From Maricaulis sp. (GTDB taxonomy: Bacteria; Pseudomonadota; Alphaproteobacteria; Caulobacterales; Maricaulaceae): 64,000 nucleotides of DNA. Shown in pieces: positions 1 to 8,318 of the stretch. Each line of letters begins with the position of its first letter. The stretch's first letter is position 1. The notes below the pieces were generated by a model. It saw only the letters and a program-made list of their open reading frames with translations. It ran no database searches and was not told where the DNA came from. Both the position numbers and the translations under genes were made by a program. The stretch lies in the NCBI RefSeq assembly GCF_017643475.1, contig NZ_JAEPNI010000003.1, positions 62,001-126,000 of the forward strand. Direction: 5' to 3'.

Positions 1-503
1 GCATTCGCTTCTACGCCGAGGACAATCCGGAAGTCGTCGACTTCTATTCCTCGCGTGATGTTCACACGGTGACCAATCGCGAGCGTGAAGCCTATGAGCG
101 TTTCCGCGACGGTCTGGAAGATTATGAGCGTGACATCCTGGATAGCGGCGATCGTATCTATTACATCGAGCTGTCGAACCAGGGCGGCCTCGTCATGCCG
201 GTCATCCTGGAATTCACCTTTGCAAACGGAAACACCGAGCTCGTTCGCATCCCGGCCGAAGTCTGGCGTTACAACCCGGCGAACATCACCTGGTCCTACA
301 TCACCGATCAGGAGGTCGTTTCCGTCGAGCTGGACCCGCTGCACGAGACCGCTGATGCTGATCGTTCGGATAACCATTATCCGCCGCGCATTGAGCCGAC
401 CCGTCTGGAGCTTTACCGTTCCGGTCAGGGCTCCCGCTCCAACATGATGAGCGATATGGACCGCCGCGTGAGCCGCGACAGCGTCCGCACGCGTTCGGAG
501 TAA
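1..503 (+). CDS. M1 family metallopeptidase, C-terminal part (5' end outside window)
   Basis: The reading frame is already open at base 3 and runs to TAA at 501-503, so only the last 166 residues are visible. They align without gaps to the end of the complete M1 peptidase at 1054-3495 and differ at 12 of 166 positions by my count (about 93% identity). The catalytic domain would lie upstream of the window. The visible part is the C-terminal region that follows the zinc site, ending in a conserved stretch with YPPRIEPTRLELYRSGQGS. By analogy with the complete copy it is a secreted zinc aminopeptidase-like enzyme. The next gene starts one base after its stop, so the two are probably co-transcribed. 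Confident as a paralogue; exact substrate unknown. Confidence 0.9.
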   Translation, partial: IRFYAEDNPEVVDFYSSRDVHTVTNREREAYERFRDGLEDYERDILDSGDRIYYIELSNQGGLVMPVILEFTFANGNTELVRIPAEVWRYNPANITWSYITDQEVVSVELDPLHETADADRSDNHYPPRIEPTRLELYRSGQGSRSNMMSDMDRRVSRDSVRTRSE

Positions 504-504
504 G

Positions 505-1014
505 ATGAGCAAGCTTCGACTGATACTCGCAGTAATGGCAGGAGCCGTCCTCGTGACGGCTCCTGTTCAGGCTCACCGCATGAAAGCCGGCGCGACCGAG
601 ATCGCGGTCAATGAACGCACCGGCGAAATGGAAATCATCCACCGGGTCTACGCCCACGACCTTCTTGAGGCGCTGGGAAACCTGGAACTGGATGAGACCG
701 AACTCCTCTCCTCACAATCCGGCCTTGCGCAGATCGAGCAACTTGTACGCGCGGAGTTTCGCGTGGCTGAGGGAGACGGCCGGCTGCTTGAGCTGACCTA
801 TGTTGGCGCCGAGCTGGACGGCGAGTTCGCCTGGATCTATTTCACCGCTTCGGCGCCAGAAGATACGTCCAGCTTTGTGGTCGATAATGACATTCTCTCG
901 AACGCGTTCGAGGACCAGGTCATGATGACCAATTTCCGTTTCAACTCTGATGTTCGCACCGCGATGCAGGGGCCTGGCCGACGCGATCCGATCCGCGTCC
1001 GCTTCACGCAATAA
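505..1014 (+). CDS. DUF6702-like secreted protein of unknown function
   Basis: The product is 169 residues with a clear Sec signal peptide: a positive start (MSKLR), a hydrophobic core and a likely cleavage after VQAH-type residues near 23-25. The mature part begins HRMKAG and has the MEIIHRVYAHDLLEAL pattern of small exported DUF6702-type proteins; this family match is from memory. No catalytic motif is apparent. It starts one base after the upstream M1 peptidase stop and is followed 39 bases later by the second M1 peptidase, so it probably belongs to the same transcription unit. It may be an accessory factor of these peptidases, but that is only inferred from position. Confidence 0.75.
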   Translation: MSKLRLILAVMAGAVLVTAPVQAHRMKAGATEIAVNERTGEMEIIHRVYAHDLLEALGNLELDETELLSSQSGLAQIEQLVRAEFRVAEGDGRLLELTYVGAELDGEFAWIYFTASAPEDTSSFVVDNDILSNAFEDQVMMTNFRFNSDVRTAMQGPGRRDPIRVRFTQ

Positions 1015-1053
1015 CGTCCCGACACCGGGATTGTCTCAAGGGGATTTGGGGAA

Positions 1054-3495
1054 ATGCGCAATCTAGCCATTGCCATGCTTGTCACGAGCGTGGGTTTTGC
1101 CGCCGTGGCGGAGGCTCAGCCTATCCGTCAGACGTCCAGCGACTGGCGCGACGCCTTTCGTCAGATGGAAGACGAGGACTGGCCGACACCCAATGATGAA
1201 CGCCGCGCGACGGGAGCGCCGGGACCGGCCTACTGGCAGCAACAGGTAGACTACGTTATCGAGGCGCGTCTGGACGAGAACTCCCACGTGATCACGGGCG
1301 CGGCGACGGTGACCTACACCAATAACGCGCCGGACACGCTGGATTTCCTCTGGTTCCACCTCGACCAGAACCGCTTCCGTCCGGACTCCATCGCGGTAAT
1401 GACCGAGACGATTGGTGGCGGTGAACGTGCCAGTTCGCGCCTTGGCCGCATCTCGACCGATGGTATCGCCGCGCGGGCTTTCAATCGCCGGCGCCTTGTT
1501 CGAGAGAACGGCTATGGCCAGAACATCACGGGTGTGACTGCAGCCGATGGGGAGACATTGGAATTCACCATCGTCGACACGCTGATGCGGGTGGATCTGG
1601 AAACGCCACTGGAAACCGGTGACAGCGTCACTTTCACCATCGACTGGAACCATCGTCTGCTGGAAACCCTGTGGGCCGGTGGCCGGGGTGGTGTCGAGTG
1701 TTTTGACGATTACGACAATTCAGGTGGCGATTGTATTTTCCAGGTCGCGCAATGGTATCCACGAGCGGCTGCCTTTACAGATTTCGAGGGTTGGCACAAC
1801 AAACCCTTCCTCTCTCGTGGTGAGTTCACGCTGGAGTTTGGCAATTACGATGTTTCGCTGACGGTTCCGCAGGACTTCATTGTTGCCGCGACAGGCGAGA
1901 TCCAGAATGCCGACGAGGTTCTGACCGAAGAGCAGAGAACACGCCTGGAACAGGCACGCACGGCAGACGAGCCGATGTTCATTGTGACCCCGGAAGAGGC
2001 ACAGCAGAACGAACGCCGTGGTACGCGCTCCGAGCGCACCTGGCGTTTTGCCGCCGAGAATGTCCGCGACTTTGCCTGGGCAGGGTCGCGCAAATTCATC
2101 TGGGATGCCGTTGGTATCGAGCAGGACGGGCAGGGCGAGGCACCGGACCTGGTCATGGCGATGTCCTTCTATCCGTTTGAAAGCGAGCCGCTCTGGTCGA
2201 CGTTCTCGACCCGCGCTGTCGAGCATACGATCAATGTCTATAACGAGTTTGCCTTCCCTTACCCGTATCCCACAGCGCAATCGGTAGCGGGACCGCAGGG
2301 TGGCATGGAGTATCCGATGATCACCTTCAATGGTGGTACATTTGGACGCCCGACGATCGATGATGATGGCAATATCACCTATTCCCGCGGCGCCCGGAAC
2401 GGTCTTGTTGGGGTGATCATCCACGAGATTGGTCACATCTATTTCCCGATGATTGTCAATTCCGACGAGCGCCAGTGGACCTGGATGGATGAAGGCCTCA
2501 ACTCCTTCCTCGAGGACATCGCAAAGCTTCGCTGGGAAGAGGATTTTGTTGGCCGCAAACGCTCCGACGTCCAGTGGATCACGGGTTACATGACCTCGCG
2601 CAACCAGCAGCCGATCATGACCCAGTCAGATAGTGTTCGGAGCATCGGCGCGAATGCTTACTCCAAACCGTCGGTCGGCTTGTTCATCCTGCGCGAGACG
2701 ATTATGGGTCGCGAACTGTTTGACGAGGCTTTCCGGACCTATTCCCGTCGCTGGCGTTTCAAGCGTCCGACGCCGTATGATTTCTTCCGCACCATGGAAG
2801 AGGTCTCGGGGATTGATCTCGACTGGTTCTGGCGTGGATGGTTCTACTCCACCGATCATGTCGATATCTCCATCGACAACGTCACCGAGGGTATGTTCAA
2901 CACCGAAAATCCGGAAATCGAGAACGCGCTGGATCGCGCCTCAGACGAGTCCCGCGGCGAAAGCCGGACCCAGGCCTACAATATGGCTGAGGGCATCCGC
3001 TTCTACGCCGATGACAATCCGGAAGTCGTCGACTTCTATTCCTCGCGGGATGTTCACACCGTGACCAATCGCGAGCGTGAAGCCTATGAGCGTTTCCGCG
3101 ACGGTCTGGAAGACTATGAGCGTGACATCCTCGATAGCGGCGACCGTATCTATTACATCGAGCTGTCCAATCTGGGCGGTGTGGTCATGCCGGTGATCCT
3201 GGAATTCACCTTCGCAAACGGAAACACCGAGACAGTACGCATTCCCGCTGAGGTCTGGCGTTATGACCCGGCGAACATCACCTGGTCCTACATCACGGAT
3301 CAGGAGGTTGTTTCCGTCGAGCTCGATCCGCTGTTTGAAACCGCCGATGCGGATCGGTCCAACAATCACTATCCGCCGCGCATCGAGCCAACGCGTCTGG
3401 AGCTCTATCGGTCCGGTCAGGGCTCCCTCTCGAACATGATGAGCGACATGGATCTGCGTGTCTCACGAGACAGCATCGAAACCCGAGAGGAATAG
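1054..3495 (+). CDS. Secreted M1 family metallopeptidase
   Basis: The 813-residue product starts with a signal peptide (about residues 1-21, cleavage near AEAQ). The zinc site is complete: HEIGH at H457-H461 and the third ligand E480 in WMDEGLN, giving the family's HEXXH-x18-E spacing. The substrate-side motif appears as GGMEYP near residue 413, replacing the classical GAMEN and typical of the non-canonical bacterial M1 group. It should cleave N-terminal residues or small peptides in the periplasm or outside the cell. GGGGAAATG-like purines precede the ATG. The last 166 residues are almost duplicated in the gene at 1-503, indicating a recent tandem duplication or gene conversion. A bidirectional terminator follows directly. 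Confidence 0.92.
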   Translation: MRNLAIAMLVTSVGFAAVAEAQPIRQTSSDWRDAFRQMEDEDWPTPNDERRATGAPGPAYWQQQVDYVIEARLDENSHVITGAATVTYTNNAPDTLDFLWFHLDQNRFRPDSIAVMTETIGGGERASSRLGRISTDGIAARAFNRRRLVRENGYGQNITGVTAADGETLEFTIVDTLMRVDLETPLETGDSVTFTIDWNHRLLETLWAGGRGGVECFDDYDNSGGDCIFQVAQWYPRAAAFTDFEGWHNKPFLSRGEFTLEFGNYDVSLTVPQDFIVAATGEIQNADEVLTEEQRTRLEQARTADEPMFIVTPEEAQQNERRGTRSERTWRFAAENVRDFAWAGSRKFIWDAVGIEQDGQGEAPDLVMAMSFYPFESEPLWSTFSTRAVEHTINVYNEFAFPYPYPTAQSVAGPQGGMEYPMITFNGGTFGRPTIDDDGNITYSRGARNGLVGVIIHEIGHIYFPMIVNSDERQWTWMDEGLNSFLEDIAKLRWEEDFVGRKRSDVQWITGYMTSRNQQPIMTQSDSVRSIGANAYSKPSVGLFILRETIMGRELFDEAFRTYSRRWRFKRPTPYDFFRTMEEVSGIDLDWFWRGWFYSTDHVDISIDNVTEGMFNTENPEIENALDRASDESRGESRTQAYNMAEGIRFYADDNPEVVDFYSSRDVHTVTNREREAYERFRDGLEDYERDILDSGDRIYYIELSNLGGVVMPVILEFTFANGNTETVRIPAEVWRYDPANITWSYITDQEVVSVELDPLFETADADRSNNHYPPRIEPTRLELYRSGQGSLSNMMSDMDLRVSRDSIETREE

Positions 3496-3497
3496 CA

Positions 3498-3527
3498 AAA
3501 AGCCCGGCTCAAGCGAGCCGGGCTTTT
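3498..3527. terminator. Bidirectional intrinsic terminator
   Basis: A hairpin with arms AAAAGCCCGGCTC and GAGCCGGGCTTTT (13 pairs, loop AAGC) lies between the convergent ends of the M1 peptidase and the alpha/beta hydrolase. It has an A-run on one side and a T-run on the other, so it can stop transcription from both directions. Confidence 0.9.
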
Positions 3528-3549
3528 CACTTCCGGGGGGAGGTCTGGA

Positions 3550-5277
3550 TCAGTCCACGAAACGCGTCCGGATCCAGTCGGAAATCAGATCGAGCGTTTC
3601 TGGGTCAAAAGTCGTTTCGATCTGGGCGTATTCAGCAATCGTGCCGGTCTGTGCGGGCTGGAACATGTGGTTGAGCCCATAAAGTTCCAGGATGGTAGCA
3701 TCAGGGTTTCCGGCCAGCCCCTCACGCAGACCTGCCAGATTGGATGCGGCAGGGACTTGCAGATCCATGGAACCAACTACTGCCAGTACGGGTTGCTCAA
3801 CAGCCTGCAGATAGGGCAGCGGGTCGTGATTGAGGAATTGCACATACCAGTCCCGCGTGATCTGGGTCAGGAAGAGCTCCTTCTGGTCGGCCGGAACGCT
3901 CAGTGACGTCAAAAATTCCTCGGTCAGGAGCGGTGTGACTCGTGCCCGTACATCGGCGCCGTCATGGGCCTGTTTGGCCTCATCTGTCATCACCTGAAGT
4001 GCACTGACCATAGCGGCGACATCCTCATCGGAACCACCGGACGCGCGGGCGATAAGGCCGGCTTGTTCCAGCACGATCTCCTGGCCGGTCGTGCCGGGGC
4101 CAGCGAGCAAAACAAGGAAGTCAGGTGCGCCGTCCAGGTTCGCCATCAGCGGCGCGATCAGCCCGCCTTCACTGTGACCGATCACACCAACTTTGGACGT
4201 GTCCACACCCGGCTGCGCGCGTAGCCAGCGCAGGACTGCCATGGCGTCGCTGGCAAAGTCATGTGACGTGCCTGTTGCAAAGTCTCCGGTCGATTCTGCA
4301 AATCCGCGGTCATCATAACGAAGAACCGCGACCCCCTGGCGGGTAAGATGATCGGCGAGAACGGCGAACGGGCGGTGGTCCCAGATGCTCTCGTCACGGT
4401 CCTGGGGGCCAGATCCTGAAACGAGAATGACGGCCGGCACAGGCTGGCTGCCACGCGGCATGGTCAGGGTCCCGGCCAGGCTCACGCCCTCTGCTTCAGG
4501 ATTATCGATACGCACTTCGGAAATCTCATAGGGAAAAGGCGCTTGCGGTGTTTGCGGGCGTGTTGGAGCAACCACCTGCATGGCTGTGCGGGTGAATTCC
4601 AGCGCCACATCCGGAAAGCCCGGGCGGGTCCAGTCGCCACGCAGAACGCCTGCGTCAGCATCGAGCACCGCCGAATAAGTTACATTGGCCATCGGGATGC
4701 GCAGGTCAACGCGGTCGCCGTCTCGGCTCAGACCAGTCACCGGAATGTCGTAGACGCCCTGGTCAACACTATCCAGCGTGGCCGAGGTGCCGTGTGCTCC
4801 GGTCTCGATATTCAGCACGAGGTTCAAGAGCGTGCCCTCACGATCGAGCAACGCTTCCCAGCGTCCGTCCAGCCCTTCGATGATCAGTGCAACGGGCGCT
4901 TCGTCAGCGGCGGAAAAATTGAGCGCCAGCGTCATGCCTTGCTGAAACTCGCCCTCATACAGATTCGTTTCCGCGTTCCAATCGCCGGAGTATTGCGCGC
5001 CCATATTGGCGATCGAAAAGCTGAGACTTTCATCGTCCAGTGCGACTGTCGTAACGGGAATATTCTGACCCGGTGCCTGGTCCAGGCTTTCAAGGAATGC
5101 GGTCTGGTTACCGTCCTGGTCCTCGCTCACCTTGAGCAGGAGCCGCAGGGAGCCGGCGGGCGTGTCCAGCGTGCCAATCCAGTTGCGAGTGGCCTCCTGG
5201 GCGAGGGCAGGCAAGCTGATGAGGGCGGATAGGATCAGGGGCAGTAACACCCTGGTCAGGTGTAAAATGAAGGGCAT
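3550..5277 (-). CDS. Secreted alpha/beta hydrolase (S33/S9-like serine hydrolase)
   Basis: The 575-residue product has a signal peptide at its N-terminus (hydrophobic LLPLILSALISLPALAQ). About 230 residues of beta-rich, unassigned sequence follow, then an alpha/beta-hydrolase domain in the C-terminal half. That domain shows an oxyanion-type SGSGPQDRDE motif, the nucleophile elbow GHSEGG, a candidate acid Asp in VVGSMDLQVPA and the catalytic His in GLNHMFQPA. It probably hydrolyses esters or peptides in the periplasm. The start at 5277 is chosen because AAGGAAA lies just upstream and the signal peptide begins there; a longer frame reaching 5325 would add 16 residues before it. It is a single gene convergent with the M1 peptidase. 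Confidence 0.88.
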   Translation of the reverse strand: MPFILHLTRVLLPLILSALISLPALAQEATRNWIGTLDTPAGSLRLLLKVSEDQDGNQTAFLESLDQAPGQNIPVTTVALDDESLSFSIANMGAQYSGDWNAETNLYEGEFQQGMTLALNFSAADEAPVALIIEGLDGRWEALLDREGTLLNLVLNIETGAHGTSATLDSVDQGVYDIPVTGLSRDGDRVDLRIPMANVTYSAVLDADAGVLRGDWTRPGFPDVALEFTRTAMQVVAPTRPQTPQAPFPYEISEVRIDNPEAEGVSLAGTLTMPRGSQPVPAVILVSGSGPQDRDESIWDHRPFAVLADHLTRQGVAVLRYDDRGFAESTGDFATGTSHDFASDAMAVLRWLRAQPGVDTSKVGVIGHSEGGLIAPLMANLDGAPDFLVLLAGPGTTGQEIVLEQAGLIARASGGSDEDVAAMVSALQVMTDEAKQAHDGADVRARVTPLLTEEFLTSLSVPADQKELFLTQITRDWYVQFLNHDPLPYLQAVEQPVLAVVGSMDLQVPAASNLAGLREGLAGNPDATILELYGLNHMFQPAQTGTIAEYAQIETTFDPETLDLISDWIRTRFVD

Positions 5278-5308
5278 GGGAATTTCCTTTTGGCATGGCT
5301 CCGCCGGT

Positions 5309-5328
5309 CGTGTGCCCGAAGGCACACG
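5309..5328 (-). terminator. UUCG-capped hairpin
   Basis: On the minus strand the sequence forms an 8-bp stem, CGTGTGCC and GGCACACG, around a TTCG tetraloop, an exceptionally stable RNA hairpin. It lies downstream of the SdpI-like gene and upstream of the hydrolase. No T-run follows it, so it may be a processing or stability element, or a weak or factor-assisted terminator, rather than a classical terminator. Confidence 0.6.
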
Positions 5329-5358
5329 TTATTGAGGCAGAGTGAAAGTTGGGGAGGG

Positions 5359-5952
5359 TTAGTTTTTGGAGCGGTAGAGGCTTGCGGCTGATGCGACCAC
5401 GACGATGACGCCGGAGAAGAGCACGGCCATTGCGGCAGGCATGGCCCATTCGATCGGCGCGAAAGCCCAGATCAGTGTGTAGGCCAGAGCCGTCAGAACA
5501 AACATGCGTCCTGCAAAGCGTGCCTGCGCCTGGGCACGTTCAGGTGAACAGCCAGCATCCTGCAACGCGATGGGGCGTTTGGGCGCGGCATTTCCGTAGA
5601 GCAGAAATATGACACCGAACAGAACACCCAGGATGCGTTGTTCCATCGCATCGCCGAGAGCCTCGGTGATCCCGAAGGAAACCACCAGCGTAAATGCAAG
5701 GGGAACAGCCATCAGCAACCCAGCGGCAGAGATGGACCATCGGATCGCGGCTTGGTTCTCATAGAAGCGTTCATCACGCTCTTGATTGCGTTTCTTGATC
5801 TCGATCACCGTCCAGGCGACGGGCAGGAACAGCGCGGCAATCATGAAGGCGATCAGACCTTCCGGTTCACGATAAGCGGCGATCGCGCCGAGGCTGAACG
5901 TCAGGACCACCATGGCCATGGGGCCGAAAATGGAATTCGAAGTACGGCTCAT
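5359..5952 (-). CDS. SdpI-like integral membrane protein
   Basis: The product has 197 residues with about six hydrophobic segments and almost no soluble domain. It contains LLYGNAAPKRP, which resembles the GN-x-xPK segment of SdpI/YhfL-family membrane proteins. Its start overlaps the stop of the ArsR-family gene by ATGA (5949-5952). In Bacillus the repressor SdpR is encoded with SdpI, a membrane immunity and signalling protein that sequesters SdpR. The arrangement here is the same, so this may be a signal-sensing partner of the upstream repressor. Assignment rests on this context and a short motif; the function in alphaproteobacteria is not established. Confidence 0.7.
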   Translation of the reverse strand: MSRTSNSIFGPMAMVVLTFSLGAIAAYREPEGLIAFMIAALFLPVAWTVIEIKKRNQERDERFYENQAAIRWSISAAGLLMAVPLAFTLVVSFGITEALGDAMEQRILGVLFGVIFLLYGNAAPKRPIALQDAGCSPERAQAQARFAGRMFVLTALAYTLIWAFAPIEWAMPAAMAVLFSGVIVVVASAASLYRSKN

Positions 5953-6248
5953 TGTCCGGTCTCCTCTTTGTCTTTTTCTTCCGTCGGGCTGCCCAGGCCA
6001 AAGGCGGCAGCAAAACCGAGAAGGGCGTCTTCGAGCACAGAAAGCTTGATCCGATAGATCACGCTCTTTCCGTCCTTGGTGGCGTCCACAAGGTTGGCGT
6101 CCTTGAGGACTGTGAAATGCGCCGACATGGTCGGTTTGGAGACGTCGAACTCAGCGGCCAGTTCACCAGCGGTCATCGGACGCTCCCTGAGGAGTTCCAA
6201 GACACGCCGCCTTGTGGGGTCCGAGAGGGCTTTGAATACATTGCTCAT
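5949..6248 (-). CDS. ArsR/SdpR-family winged-helix autorepressor
   Basis: The 99-residue product has the ArsR-type winged helix: FKALSDPTRRRVLELL (helix 1), MTAGELAAEFDVSKPTMSAHF (recognition region) and a wing, followed by an acidic tail. The lack of the metal-binding CVC motif and the opening SDPTRRRVLELL place it near SdpR-type autorepressors rather than metal sensors. The start at 6248 is preferred because the promoter and operator (see 6246-6284) place the transcription start at or next to this ATG, and no Shine-Dalgarno is visible. It is translationally coupled to the SdpI-like gene by a 4-base overlap. It probably represses its own promoter. Confidence 0.85.
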   Translation of the reverse strand: MSNVFKALSDPTRRRVLELLRERPMTAGELAAEFDVSKPTMSAHFTVLKDANLVDATKDGKSVIYRIKLSVLEDALLGFAAAFGLGSPTEEKDKEETGQ

Positions 6249-6284
6249 GATTAGACGATTAGCTAATCGACGAATTGAAGTCAA
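6246..6284 (-). promoter_or_regulatory. arsR-like promoter with overlapping palindromic operator, probably leaderless
   Basis: Reading the minus strand, TTGACT (6279-6284) is followed after exactly 17 bases by TAATCG (6256-6261). Seven bases later comes the ATG of the ArsR-family gene (6246-6248), so transcription should begin at or next to the start codon. A perfect 14-base palindrome, CGATTAGCTAATCG (6256-6269), covers the -10 box, and a further TAATC half-site adjoins the ATG. This is an ideal place for autorepression by the encoded winged-helix protein. Confidence 0.7.
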
Positions 6285-6384
6285 GAACAATTCGAAAAAT
6301 ATCTAACTAAGATAATGGCCGGTATTCGGGCAGGGACGGATGACAACGCTTGATGTCCGCCGCTGCTGGGCTTATTTGCGGGGC

Positions 6385-7359
6385 ATGGCCAATCTGATCG
6401 ATACGTCTTCGCGTGAATCTGCCGCGTCCGCGCGCGCCGCTCGCCACCCTGAAAAACAAAAGCGTCCGGACACCCCGGTGCTGCGCAAGCCGGACTGGAT
6501 CCGGGTCAAGGCGCCGCTAGGCAAGACGTTCTCTGAGACCCAGAAAATCGTCAAGGATGGCGGTTTGGTCACGGTTTGTGAGGAAGCCGGTTGTCCGAAT
6601 ATCGGTGAATGCTGGGAACAGAAACACGCCACGTTCATGATCCTGGGCGACACCTGCACGCGAGCGTGCTCGTTCTGCAATGTTAAAACGGGTCTGCCAG
6701 CCCCTGTCGATCATGATGAGGCGCGCCGTGTCGCCGATGCCGTGGCTGAGATGGGGCTCAACCATGTGGTCATCACGTCAGTGGACCGGGATGACCTGGA
6801 TGATGGCGGCGGGCAGCATTTTGTCGATGTGATCAATTCCATCCGCGAGGCGGCGCCGCAGACGACGATCGAGATCCTTACACCGGACTTCCTGCGAAAG
6901 GATGGCGCCGCGGAAATGGTGATCGACGCCAGACCGGATGTGTTCAACCACAATCTGGAAACGGTCCCGCGCCTCTATCTCTCCATCCGTCCGGGCGCGC
7001 GCTATTATCACTCGCTGCGTCTGCTGGAACGTGTAAAGGAACGCGATCCGAACCAGTTCACCAAGTCCGGCATCATGGTCGGTCTGGGTGAGACCAAGGA
7101 AGAGGTCATGCAGGTGATGGACGATATGCGTTCAGCCGGCATCGATTTCCTGACGATCGGCCAGTATCTCCAGCCGACCCGCAAACACGCAGCGGTCGAG
7201 CGGTTTGTAACGCCGGATGAGTTCAAGGCCTATGAAACCATCGCCCGCGCCAAGGGGTTCCTGATGGTGTCGGCCACGCCGCTGACACGGTCCAGCCATC
7301 ACGCCGGTGATGATTTCGCCAAGCTGAAAGCCGCGCGCGAACAGGCGGTGAACCGCTAG
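6385..7359 (+). CDS. lipA: Lipoyl synthase
   Basis: The radical-SAM enzyme inserts two sulfurs into protein-bound octanoyl groups to make the lipoyl cofactor of 2-oxoacid dehydrogenases and the glycine cleavage system. In 324 residues it shows both iron-sulfur sites: the auxiliary [12 protein letters not shown] cluster (C-x4-C-x5-C) and the SAM cluster CTRACSFC (C-x3-C-x2-C). It also has family blocks such as [24 protein letters not shown] and SHHAGDDF. An upstream in-frame ATG at 6340 would add 15 residues not typical of the family, so 6385 is preferred. The next gene begins inside its stop codon (TAGTG), so the two are co-translated. Confidence 0.97.
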   Translation: MANLIDTSSRESAASARAARHPEKQKRPDTPVLRKPDWIRVKAPLGKTFSETQKIVKDGGLVTVCEEAGCPNIGECWEQKHATFMILGDTCTRACSFCNVKTGLPAPVDHDEARRVADAVAEMGLNHVVITSVDRDDLDDGGGQHFVDVINSIREAAPQTTIEILTPDFLRKDGAAEMVIDARPDVFNHNLETVPRLYLSIRPGARYYHSLRLLERVKERDPNQFTKSGIMVGLGETKEEVMQVMDDMRSAGIDFLTIGQYLQPTRKHAAVERFVTPDEFKAYETIARAKGFLMVSATPLTRSSHHAGDDFAKLKAAREQAVNR

Positions 7360-7856
7360 TGGCGACAGTCGTCCGTGAACACCTGCGGCTCTTTCACACC
7401 GCGGACGAGCTCTTCGGGCTGGTGCTGGATGTGCGGTCCTACCCACAGTTTATCAGTCAGATCACGGCCCTTCGTGTCCTTGAAGAGAGCGAAGGTGATC
7501 TGACCGCAGAGGCGCGTGTGCGCTATAAATTCGTGGCAGAGAGTTTCACCAGCCGCGTACGCTCCGATGCTGGCGCTCTCAGCATAGATGTAAGTTTCGT
7601 TTCCGGACCGTTTCGCACCCTGATCAATAACTGGCGTTTCCATCCGCTCAGCGACGGGTCCTGCCTGGTTGATTTCTACATTGAGGCTGAATTCAAGATT
7701 GGCATGTTGCAAATGCTGCTTGAAGCCAACAAGGCCCGGGCCGGGCATGTTCTGATCAAGCGCTTCAGCGATGAAGCGGGCCGTCGCTTCGGGCCGTCGG
7801 GCAATCCTGAGCTTGATCTAACCGAAGAAATCGACGCCCTGATCCAGCAGGCCTAG
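7359..7856 (+). CDS. COQ10/RatA-type START-domain protein
   Basis: The 165-residue product is a single START/polyketide-cyclase-like domain starting VREHLRLFHTADELFGLVLDV, matching the ubiquinone-binding Coq10/RatA family. Members bind ubiquinone or a related lipid and support its delivery to the respiratory chain; the alternative name RatA refers to a toxin activity reported in E. coli. The GTG start (7359-7361) overlaps the lipA stop by one base. Pairing with lipA is a recurrent alphaproteobacterial arrangement as I recall it. Its 3' end overlaps the convergent cinA/pncC gene by 39 bases, which is unusually deep for two conserved genes. Confidence 0.9.
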   Translation: MATVVREHLRLFHTADELFGLVLDVRSYPQFISQITALRVLEESEGDLTAEARVRYKFVAESFTSRVRSDAGALSIDVSFVSGPFRTLINNWRFHPLSDGSCLVDFYIEAEFKIGMLQMLLEANKARAGHVLIKRFSDEAGRRFGPSGNPELDLTEEIDALIQQA

Positions 7857-8318
7857 CGCAGTCAGGACGGCGCAGCGGCGGACTTCGCCACGCCCCCGGT
7901 CTCCAAAGCGTTCCACCTGTGAAATGACGGTGCGGCCACGAATTGCCAACCCGAAGTGCACTAATCCGGCAGGCTTGTGAGCGGTGCCACCCGGTCCAGC
8001 GATACCGGTGATCGAAACCGCAATATCCGCGTTGGATTTCAGAAGGGCGCCTTCTGCCATCCGGCGCGCGACCTCACGCGATACGGCGCCATTGGAGACG
8101 ATCACTCGGGCCGGAATGCCGAGCATTTCTGTCTTGGCTTCATTGGAATAGGTCACGAATGTACGGTCGACCACATCAGAAGAGCCTTCGACATCGGTCA
8201 TCAGTGAACTGACCAGCCCGCCGGTACAGCTCTCCGCTGTTGTGATCATGACGCCTGCGGTTCGAGCCCGTGCGAGCAGGGCGTCGGCCCGAGTGATAAG
8301 TTCAGTGTCAAACATCAT
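7818..8318 (-). CDS. pncC: CinA C-terminal domain protein (nicotinamide-nucleotide amidase, PncC type)
   Basis: The 166-residue protein corresponds to the stand-alone CinA C-terminal domain, which deamidates nicotinamide mononucleotide to nicotinate mononucleotide in NAD salvage. Diagnostic segments are TTAESCTGGLVSSLMTDV at the N-terminus, TYSNEAKTEMLGI, and the SITGIAGPGG loop. It starts inside the ispDF coding sequence (11-base overlap, 8308-8318), so it is probably translated from the same mRNA. Two adjacent ATGs (8318 and 8315) are possible starts. Its 3' end overlaps the convergent RatA-like gene. Confidence 0.93.
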   Translation of the reverse strand: MMFDTELITRADALLARARTAGVMITTAESCTGGLVSSLMTDVEGSSDVVDRTFVTYSNEAKTEMLGIPARVIVSNGAVSREVARRMAEGALLKSNADIAVSITGIAGPGGTAHKPAGLVHFGLAIRGRTVISQVERFGDRGRGEVRRCAVLTALGLLDQGVDFFG

